From an uncultured Clostridia bacterium (GTDB lineage: Bacteria; Bacillota; Clostridia; TANB77; CAG-508), in the NCBI GenBank assembly GCA_947631315.1, contig CANRLA010000049.1, forward strand, positions 1 through 9,883: a DNA stretch of 9,883 bases, read 5' to 3'. Positions within the stretch are counted from its first letter, which is position 1, and each line of letters begins with the position of its first letter. Positions 1 through 5,460 of the stretch are shown in pieces. A program made the translations under genes and the position numbers. The notes below the pieces were generated by a model that worked only from the letters and a program-made list of their open reading frames with translations, was not told the origin of the DNA and searched no databases.

Positions 1-2016
1 TTTTTTTCTTTTGTGTTCAAATTTTATAAATTCTATTTTTTGATTTTCCATATCAATATTTTTTATTTTATATCCTTGTGACAGCCAACTCTCGCTAATC
101 CTAGACTTTCCTTTTCCAGTAAAATATGTTTTATACTTATATGCTGAATCGCATAACTTAAAATTCAATATCTTCTCAATATTCTTCAATGTCAATATAA
201 CTTTATTTTTCTTCAAATTATGAAAATATGTTTCCAAATTGATAAACTTATTTTCTGATTTCTTGTTATTCACTTTTTTATTATCAACATTCTTTAACAG
301 TTCATTAAGTTTTATAGCATTTACATCTTGAACATAAATATATTCTAAAATAGAATTTTTACAGCATAAATGTACATAAGCAATATTTCGTATCGTTTTA
401 TCTTTTGTGTTTCTTTTAAAAATAATGTCTTTTTGTTGTCCTATCTTTATAGTTCTTGAACATATAAAACATTTTCCTTCTTGTCGTTCCCAAACTCTCT
501 TATATCTGCCTGAGCAATTTTGAATTTCTTTTTGTTTTTCTATTTCTTCAAAATAATCTTTATCTAAATATACATTATTATTTGTATCAATTTTATATTC
601 CCAAGCAAGTATGGTATCAGCCATTTTCTTTATACATTTACTTTGATTATTTGGTAATGCAAAAACATCTCTATCCATTGAGTCTTTTTTCCAAAATTTT
701 TTTATAAGTTGTTCTTTCGATAAATTTTTGTATAAATCTTGCATCATTAAAAATAGTAATGTATTAATCATAACATCTAAATGTTTAAACACACCCAAAG
801 ATTCTTCAAATTTATGATAAGTCGCAAAACCAGTTATTTTATTATTAATGGCTTGAATTAATTTATATTGTGATTCCTTCTTCTTATAACAAAAAATCAG
901 GTTATCAATTTCTTTTTCAAAATTTTCCACCGCTCTAACTGACGGAAAACATCTTACAACCCCATCAACTTTTACATAATCTCTAGCTAAAAATTCAAAC
1001 CCATATCTTATATTAACAATTTTAGTTTTTTTCTCTGAAATTCTCAAACCTCTTTCATTTAAAAAACTTATTACTTGATTTTTAAATTTGATTGCATCTT
1101 CTTCTGATCTCGCTCCAATAAATATATCATCTGCAAATCTCACGCAATATCCATTTTTATAATCAGTTATATTTTCTCCTTGAACCTCATACAATTTATC
1201 TTGCAGTCCATCGAGAGTCATATTCCCTAAAATTGTACTCAAATTAGAGCCTAAAGAAATACCTTCATCTTTATTAAATAGTTCTCCATTAAACATAAAC
1301 CCACTATTCAAAAATTCCTTAAGAATATATTTATTCATTGGAATATTCTCCAATAACCATTTATGCGAAATTGTGTCGTAGTAAGATTTTATATCTGTAA
1401 TCAAAACCCACTCAGGAGCATCACAGTCATTAAAATAATCCATAATGAAAGCATGAGCTTGCTGTGGCGACCTACCTTTTCTAAATGCAAATGATTTTTT
1501 ATCTCCAAGTGTTTCAGCTATTGGATCTAGTGCATAAGCATATAAAACTTGCATTGCCCTATCATATATTGTAGGAACACCAACATAGCGTTCCTTGCCC
1601 GAACTTATATCTCTTATAATATATTGTCTTAACGGTTTACTTTTGTATTTACCATTGTTGAGAAATATAGCTCCTCTCATTTTATCACTATCACGCCTCC
1701 ACAACAATTTGTCAACTCCTGCACAAGATTTTGAAATTTCTGTTACTTTTCTCACTGCCAACATTCGTGCCTCACTGGAGTAACAAATTTTATTTTGTAA
1801 TTCTTTCATTACCTCTGAATTATTTTTATAAGTTGCTTTACAGAGTCTACATTGCAATTCAAAAATATATTTTTCTGCTCTTTCAAAATCATAACTTCTC
1901 CAAATTCTACCTAGAATTTCGTTATCCAAATCACTATTTATATATATATAATCTTTTAATTCTTCACTTTTTATATAGCCTTCAGGAATGCACAAAGTTT
2001 TTACTTCTTTAATCAT
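1..2016 (-). CDS. Group II intron-like reverse transcriptase with degenerate HNH and extra C-terminal domain (3' end outside window)
   Basis: An RNA-templated DNA polymerase by family. The frame is open for all 672 codons from ATG 2016 to the window edge, so the C-terminus is missing. The start follows AGGGGG at 2030-2025. Residues ~50-105 resemble the RT0/thumb-leading part of group II intron RTs (LQ..., SSEARMLAVRKVT, then AGVD). RT motifs follow: ERYVGVPTIYDRAMQ at 142-156, SFAFRKGRS at 175-183, catalytic Asp208 in ITDIKSYYD, GISLGSNLSTILGN at 252-265, and FADD with Asp296/Asp297. The maturase-like X/thumb region is at ~385-445. Residues 513-555 look like an HNH zinc element with Cys516, Cys519, His549 and Cys552 kept, but the catalytic HH pair is replaced by IIF. 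Residues ~591-667 form a further domain (see its own entry). The gene sits directly behind ExoIII with no room for intron RNA domains upstream, so it is probably a free-standing, domesticated RT rather than an active intron maturase. Function unknown. Confidence 0.88.
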   Translation of the reverse strand, partial: MIKEVKTLCIPEGYIKSEELKDYIYINSDLDNEILGRIWRSYDFERAEKYIFELQCRLCKATYKNNSEVMKELQNKICYSSEARMLAVRKVTEISKSCAGVDKLLWRRDSDKMRGAIFLNNGKYKSKPLRQYIIRDISSGKERYVGVPTIYDRAMQVLYAYALDPIAETLGDKKSFAFRKGRSPQQAHAFIMDYFNDCDAPEWVLITDIKSYYDTISHKWLLENIPMNKYILKEFLNSGFMFNGELFNKDEGISLGSNLSTILGNMTLDGLQDKLYEVQGENITDYKNGYCVRFADDIFIGARSEEDAIKFKNQVISFLNERGLRISEKKTKIVNIRYGFEFLARDYVKVDGVVRCFPSVRAVENFEKEIDNLIFCYKKKESQYKLIQAINNKITGFATYHKFEESLGVFKHLDVMINTLLFLMMQDLYKNLSKEQLIKKFWKKDSMDRDVFALPNNQSKCIKKMADTILAWEYKIDTNNNVYLDKDYFEEIEKQKEIQNCSGRYKRVWERQEGKCFICSRTIKIGQQKDIIFKRNTKDKTIRNIAYVHLCCKNSILEYIYVQDVNAIKLNELLKNVDNKKVNNKKSENKFINLETYFHNLKKNKVILTLKNIEKILNFKLCDSAYKYKTYFTGKGKSRISESWLSQGYKIKNIDMENQKIEFIKFEHKRKK
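15..246 (-). other. C-terminal domain of the RT resembling the DUF7662 type
   Basis: Residues ~591-667 of the RT. The pattern, by eye, is: aromatic-rich start (ETYFHNL), VILTLKNIEKIL, then LCDSAYKYKTYF, SESWLSQGYKI, and a final strand with IEFIKFE. This matches what I remember of a small stand-alone domain with the scheme 'vtLtF.eIE.iLg..LP.SAr.hraWW.N ... aWl.aGw.V..vdl....V.F.R', which I believe is catalogued as DUF7662. Its function is unknown to me. The usual WW pair is YF here. The assignment is from memory and eye only. Confidence 0.5.
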
Positions 2017-2029
2017 AAATGTTTCCCCC

Positions 2030-2807
2030 TCAAATATCAATTTCAACTTCTACGGGACAATGATCACTTCCCTTTATTTCTTTCAAAATCTTTGCTTTCC
2101 TTATATTCTGCTCTAAATACGCTGAAACAAGAATATAGTCTAATCTCCATCCCCACTCTGTATCTTCTCTATCTTCTACATCATGAGTCCAAAAGCTGTA
2201 TTCATTAGAACTTGGATGTAAATATCTAAATGTATCAATAAATTCTAAATTTAGTAAATCTCTAAAACCTGCCTTGTCCTCATCTGTGAATATTTTTGTT
2301 TTCTTATGTTTTCCTAAATTTGAAATATCTCGATTATGATAACAAACATTAAAATCTCCACAAATAATCACATCTTTTACACTGTTTAACTTCTCGATAA
2401 AATTATAAAAAGTTTCATCAAAATCTAATCTATACCTTTGCCTAGAAAATTCCGAATTATAAACTGGAACATATACTGAAACAACATAAAAATCATTTAA
2501 TTCAATAGTAATTACTCTTGACTCATCATCAAAGTTTTCAATTTCTCCATCTTCATTCTCAAATTCCATTCCTAATATTACAGTTTCAGCTTTAATCTTT
2601 GAATATATTGCAACACCTGAATAACCACTCCTCCTAGATAAATTAAAATATTTATAATATCCGTTCGAGTTCAAGTTCTTCTGTTTCTTTATTAATTTTT
2701 GTTTCTTGTAGACAAACTATATCAGCTCCAATTTTTTCGATTTTCTCTTTAAAACCATCATCTATTAATGATTTTAAACCATTTACATTCCAAGATATAA
2801 TTCTCAT
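2030..2807 (-). CDS. Exodeoxyribonuclease III / AP endonuclease family, interrupted by one +1 frame break
   Basis: Endonuclease/exonuclease/phosphatase fold enzyme. The family cuts abasic sites and degrades duplex DNA 3'-5' with Mg2+ (xthA/exoA type). ATG at 2807 follows AGGTGGTGG. Frame 1 reads MRIISWNVNGLKS..., VCLQETK and ELELE, then CGG ATA TTA TAA. The rest of the protein (GYYKYFN onward) lies in the +1 frame and ends at TGA 2032-2030. The gene is 778 nt, one base more than 259 codons. Joined by dropping the C of CGG (2663), it gives a normal-length 258-aa protein with Asn7, Glu35, Tyr112, Asp151, Asn153, Asp223, Asp248 and His249, the expected catalytic set. LELEGYY at the junction fits the family well. 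A TTG at 2674 could start only a fragment lacking Asn7 and Glu35, which should be inactive. The stop codon touches the RT ribosome binding site, so the two genes are probably translated together. It could be a pseudogene, a sequencing error or a frameshift-decoded gene. Confidence 0.85.
2661..2663 (-). other. +1 frame break at in-frame CGG codon in the ExoIII gene
   Basis: Codons run GAA GAA CTT GAA CTC GAA CGG ATA TTA TAA. Skipping the C gives GAA GGA TAT TAT, which restores the family's LELEGYY and the remaining ~210 residues. There is no homopolymer at the site, which makes a common sequencing or slippage error less likely. The same arrangement recurs at 4142-4144. Confidence 0.7.
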
Positions 2808-2941
2808 TTTTTCCACCACCTATATTTTTATAATATACTGTTTTTTTTACCATTTTATATAACTCATTGTTAAATAAATTATATTGTTATTTATGTATAA
2901 TTTATAAATATTATAGAAAAATATCAATAGCGTTAGTCTCT

Positions 2942-2970
2942 GTTACAGTTTATCACAAATTTTGTAATAG
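2942..2970 (+). promoter_or_regulatory. Possible promoter of the XRE regulator with palindromic operator
   Basis: GTTACA (2942-2947), 17 bp, TAATAG (2965-2970) precedes the regulator's ribosome binding site by ~25 bp. An imperfect palindrome ACAAATTTTGT (2955-2965) lies between -35 and -10, where a self-regulating HTH protein could bind. The -10 is weak, and the AT-rich context makes chance matches likely. For the divergent ExoIII gene I see AT-rich -10-like sequence at ~2820-2920 but no convincing -35. Confidence 0.3.
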
Positions 2971-3005
2971 AATCAATAAAAATAAAAAAATTGTGAGGTA
3001 TTTTT

Positions 3006-3251
3006 TTGAAAAAATATGAAAATAAGTCAAATGTAATTGGTAATTTATTATTTGAACATAGAAAGCAAAAAGGTTTTTCTAAAGAGGAAGTATGTAGGAG
3101 AGTTCAATTATATGGTGTATATATACACAGAGTTGAATTATACCGTATGGAAATAGGACAAAGTATTATTAAAGATTTTGAATTAATTGCATTGTGTAAT
3201 GTTCTTGATATTGACTATGATTCAGAAGTAAAAGTATTACTTGATATTTAA
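3006..3251 (+). CDS. Small XRE-family helix-turn-helix regulator
   Basis: An 81-aa protein that is almost entirely one Cro/C1-type HTH. Helix 1 is IGNLLFEHRKQKGFS (residues 11-25). SKEEVCRRVQ (25-34) and a recognition-helix region IHRVELYRMEIGQSI (40-54) follow. LIALCNVLDID (61-71) is the usual closing helix. The start is TTG at 3006, chosen because GAGGT at 2995-2999 lies at ideal distance and no ATG is suitably placed. It is transcribed divergently from the ExoIII-RT operon, with 198 bp between the starts, which suggests it controls itself and perhaps that operon. The target is not shown by sequence. Confidence 0.85.
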   Translation: MKKYENKSNVIGNLLFEHRKQKGFSKEEVCRRVQLYGVYIHRVELYRMEIGQSIIKDFELIALCNVLDIDYDSEVKVLLDI

Positions 3252-3277
3252 AAAAATTGATAATATTTATTTTAAAG

Positions 3278-3325
3278 TACAAAAGGATAAAAACTATTTT
3301 TCTTAAAAGTTTTTATCCTTTTGTA
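3278..3325. repeat. 18-bp perfect inverted repeat (hairpin), possibly terminator of the XRE gene
   Basis: TACAAAAGGATAAAAACT (3278-3295) is repeated exactly in inverse at 3308-3325 around a 12-nt loop. It lies 27 bp past the regulator's stop. On neither strand does a clean T-run follow the stem (plus: GATTATTAC; minus: CTTTAAAATAAATA), so it is not a textbook terminator. It could instead be a bidirectional terminator, a protein-binding site or an RNA structure. Confidence 0.75.
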
Positions 3326-3355
3326 GATTATTACAAATTTTGAAAGGAGTTTTCT

Positions 3356-3388
3356 ATGACTATATATTATAATGTATTATCGATTTGA
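3356..3388 (+). CDS. 10-codon open frame with strong ribosome binding site (leader peptide or gene remnant)
   Basis: ATG 3356 to TGA 3388 encodes MTIYYNVLSI. AAAGGAG at 3343-3349 with a 6-nt gap is one of the best Shine-Dalgarno sites in the window, unusual for a chance ORF. No longer gene follows in any plus frame before the opposing operon ends at 3604. It could be a leader peptide whose regulated gene was lost, the surviving start of a deleted gene, a genuine micropeptide, or chance. Confidence 0.3.
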   Translation: MTIYYNVLSI

Positions 3389-3401
3389 TTTTACAAATTA
3401 T

Positions 3402-3430
3402 ATAATATCCAATTATAAAGAATTTGTCAA
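3402..3430 (-). promoter_or_regulatory. Minus-strand promoter in the intergenic region
   Basis: TTGACA (3430-3425), 17 bp, TATTAT (3407-3402). The predicted start is near 3395. The transcript would run leftward, antisense to the 10-codon frame and its ribosome binding site, into the 18-bp hairpin at 3325-3278. If it reads through, it passes antisense through the XRE gene toward ExoIII. Confidence 0.45.
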
Positions 3431-3492
3431 CATTAAATTTTTTATTATTAAATTGAATATTTTATATTATAATTATTTTTTAATAAAAAATC

Positions 3493-3522
3493 TTGACAAT
3501 GGAAATTTAAAAATACTATAAT
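3493..3522 (+). promoter_or_regulatory. Consensus plus-strand promoter
   Basis: TTGACA (3493-3498), 18 bp, TATAAT (3517-3522). Both hexamers are perfect sigma-A consensus. No protein gene lies downstream on this strand. The only downstream signal before the opposing operon is the terminator at 3562-3600. Confidence 0.6.
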
Positions 3523-3528
3523 TATTTC

Positions 3529-3600
3529 TAATCAATAACTATTTTTTCATTCGGCGACAAAGAGGAGTTCTAAAATTGAACTCCTCCTAATTATTTTTTT
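3529..3600 (+). ncRNA. Candidate ~70-nt small RNA
   Basis: Bounded by the consensus promoter at 3493-3522 and a hairpin with a T-run ending at 3600. The 5' part is A/U-rich, the middle contains TCGGCGACAAAG (3551-3562), the most GC-rich part of the region, and the 3' half is the hairpin. There is no start codon with a ribosome binding site. It does not resemble any RNA family I know. Its 3' end stops 4 nt short of the opposing CHAP gene, so it overlaps the 3' untranslated region of the conjugation mRNA. Confidence 0.4.
3562..3600 (+). terminator. Rho-independent terminator, possibly bidirectional
   Basis: GAGGAGTTC (3562-3570), a 7-nt loop, GAACTCCTC (3578-3586), then CTAATTA and seven T's to 3600. 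It is strong for the plus strand. On the minus strand the same stem lies just after the CHAP stop and is followed by only TTTGTC, so it would be a weaker end for the conjugation operon. Confidence 0.7.
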
Positions 3601-3603
3601 GAT

Positions 3604-4711
3604 TTAATACATAGGAGTTCCATAACCTAAAATAACACTACTATTTATATCATATTCTTTTTGTTTACAAATGTCTCCTTTAGAATTTCCTTCAATAGTA
3701 TAAACTTTTCCATTTTCTACTTTTTCTACAATTCCAACATGATCAGCTTTTTCATCATTACTATCAGCCCAGTCAAAAAATATTATATCTCCGTTTTTGG
3801 GTAAATATCCTTTATCTTGCCATAATCCACGAGTTTTAAACCAATATACTCCTTCATTTTCACAGTTTGCAAATTTAGGTATTATTCCTGCATCTATATA
3901 TCCACACTCATTTGCACACCAACTGACAAAACAGGCACACCACTCAACATGTTCTTCATATCCATACCACTTCCAAAATTTATCTCCACCTTTATTTCCT
4001 ATCTGTGCCTTTGCAACTAATACAATTTCATTACTTGGAACTTGAGAGGTATCGAATTCTATATCTCCATCATTATTAAAAACAATTGAGATAAAACCTC
4101 CAATTATTGCAATTATCATTATGATAAGAACTGCTATCCAACCGTCCTGCAAGTATAGCTGATATTAAAGCCTTTGTTCCTGTTACAGCAGTTTTTATTG
4201 CTGTTACTGTTGCTTTAATTGCTACTTTTGTAGTTTGAATTGTTACTCTTGCAGTTTCTTTAGCTGACTGTATCGCTTTTTGCATTATTTTAGTTGATGT
4301 TTTTGCTGTTTCTTTTGTTGCTTTAGCCACTCTATCAGCAGTTTTTATTGTTGTTTTAGCAGTATTTTTTGAATTTTTTATTATTTTTTGTGCTACTTTT
4401 TTTGCATTATTTCTTCTTTTTGCTATTTTTATTTTGGCATTTATTTCTTTTACATTTGTTTTTGTAATATCTATATATTTTTTTCCATATTTATTCATTA
4501 TATTGAAATTACTAGGAGCATTACTTGCAGTTCTTCCTATTTTGTTTATTGCATAATCTGTTCCAGAAACATTACTTTCATCTTGATATGCTTCTTGCGT
4601 TTTTTCTTTCACATTAATTAAATTATCTTTGATTCTTTCTGTTCCAATTATTGCTTTGTTTAGTGTTTTTATTGTTCCTTTTTTACCTTGTTTTACCTTT
4701 ATATCAGTCAT
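3604..4711 (-). CDS. Membrane-anchored CHAP-domain cell-wall hydrolase of the conjugation operon, interrupted by one +1 frame break
   Basis: A peptidoglycan amidase or endopeptidase thought to open the wall for the transfer channel. ATG 4711 follows AAGGAG. Frame 1 gives residues 1-189: a Lys-rich N-terminus and then a long helical Ala/Lys/Thr repeat region (~100-185: TAKTTIKTADRVAKATKET and so on), ending ALISAILAG. It then meets CGG TTG and runs out of frame. The +1 frame continues as GWIAVLIIM and a transmembrane segment (~192-211), then a CHAP domain (~226-366) with Cys258 in EWCACFVSW, His324 in DHVGIV and Glu340/Asn342 in TIEGN. The gene is 1108 nt, one base over 369 codons. The repaired product is 368 aa and has the layout known from Tn1549-like elements, where the sequence normally reads AGGW at this point. 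The TTG start at 4152 has no good ribosome binding site and would lose the helical region. It follows the sortase by 11 bp. Confidence 0.85.
4142..4144 (-). other. +1 frame break at in-frame CGG codon in the CHAP hydrolase gene
   Basis: Codons run ATA CTT GCA GGA CGG TTG GAT. Skipping the C gives GCA GGA GGT TGG ATA (AGGWI), which joins the repeat region to the transmembrane segment as in homologues. The 3' frame stays intact to the CHAP catalytic residues. Same geometry as at 2661-2663, again without a homopolymer. Confidence 0.7.
4186..4350 (-). repeat. 15-bp direct repeats within the Ala/Lys/Thr helical region
   Basis: CAGCAGTTTTTATTG occurs at 4186-4200 and again at 4336-4350, exactly 150 bp (50 codons) apart. 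The stretch between is degenerate repeat coding for KT/AK/TI helical units. It is a possible site of repeat-length change by recombination. Confidence 0.6.
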
Positions 4712-4722
4712 TTTACCGCTCC

Positions 4723-5460
4723 TTATTCTGTTACTTTACTTCCTATAACAACTAATCTTCCATTTTTATTGCTATATTCACATGTAGAAAGTGTAATAAG
4801 CCTATTTCCATATATAGGTTGTTTATCAGTTTCATATAATGAAAGTTCTTTACATTTACTAATAAAATTATTGAAATCATTTTTATTATCCAAATTTATA
4901 TAATCGTAATACCTAAAACCTTTATCACTATAAACAACGGTTTTAAATACAGCAAAAATTTCATACTTTGAATTTTGTTCTAATGTATTAAATTCGATTA
5001 TTTGGTGCTTTTCATAAAATTTTTTTGACTTATAATCTTCTAAACTTCCAAACATTTGCTTATTTTTCATGTGATGCCCATAAATTATAATATTATCACT
5101 TGTATTTATATCGCATTGTTCTGATATATAAGGTGTTCCATACGAAGAATACTTTTTATAGAAATCTCTTTTCAAATAATAGTTAGGATTATTTTTCGAT
5201 TGCATTACTGGATAATTTATATTAGTATCATTTATTTTAAGCCAACCTATGAAGTCATTATTTTTTTCATATAATTCTTTTATATTTGCATTTTCTTCAT
5301 CTTTTTCTTCCGTTTCATCTTCTATTATTTGTACTAACTCATTAAAAGTATCTTCTTGTTCTTTATTTTGTTTTAATTCTTTATAAATAAAGTAACTGCT
5401 AATAATCATTACACTTATTAGCAGTATTATAGTTGCAACATATAATATTTTTCTTATCAA
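4723..5460 (-). CDS. srtB: Class B sortase
   Basis: A cysteine transpeptidase that cuts a sorting signal and links the surface protein to peptidoglycan. 245 aa. An N-terminal membrane anchor lies at ~5-27 (ILYVATIILLISVMIISSYF), followed by a charged linker. Catalytic residues: His129/130 in IYGHHMKNKQMFG, Cys227 in TLSTCEYS and Arg235 in NGRLVVIG. The GHHM motif and length place it in class B. The start is TTG 5460, which overlaps the VirB4 stop as TTGA and follows AGGAGAAGG, so translation is coupled to the ATPase. No protein with an LPXTG- or NPQTN-like signal is in the window. Its substrate may be an adhesin elsewhere in the element. The assignment to class B is firm; the substrate is unknown. 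Confidence 0.92.
   Translation of the reverse strand: MIRKILYVATIILLISVMIISSYFIYKELKQNKEQEDTFNELVQIIEDETEEKDEENANIKELYEKNNDFIGWLKINDTNINYPVMQSKNNPNYYLKRDFYKKYSSYGTPYISEQCDINTSDNIIIYGHHMKNKQMFGSLEDYKSKKFYEKHQIIEFNTLEQNSKYEIFAVFKTVVYSDKGFRYYDYINLDNKNDFNNFISKCKELSLYETDKQPIYGNRLITLSTCEYSNKNGRLVVIGSKVTE

Noticed and set aside
1595..2012. Plus-strand open frames opposite the RT gene
   Set aside because: They are rich in Leu/Phe/Ile from antisense A/T-rich codons, have no ribosome binding sites and lie wholly inside a convincing minus-strand gene. The same applies to plus-strand frames opposite the conjugation genes.
1..2016. Active group II intron with its encoded maturase
   Set aside because: The RT start lies 14 bp from the ExoIII stop, so intron RNA domains I-IV cannot precede it, and the HNH lacks its catalytic histidines. 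Sequence left of the window could still change this.
2030..2674. Short ExoIII starting at TTG 2674 as the true gene
   Set aside because: It would lack the N-terminal strand with Asn7 and Glu35. A perfect upstream start with AGGTGG and the matching N-terminus lies just one frame away.
1..2807. Diversity-generating retroelement
   Set aside because: No template/variable repeat pair with adenine-specific differences is visible, and the RT motifs and thumb are of group II-like type.
2661..4144. Reassigned CGG codon (for example to Trp or Gln)
   Set aside because: A changed amino acid would not repair the frame; both genes need a one-base shift.
3604..4152. CHAP gene as a separate gene starting at TTG 4152
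   Set aside because: No ribosome binding site, and the start falls inside the conserved AGGW junction. The upstream frame supplies the expected N-terminal half.
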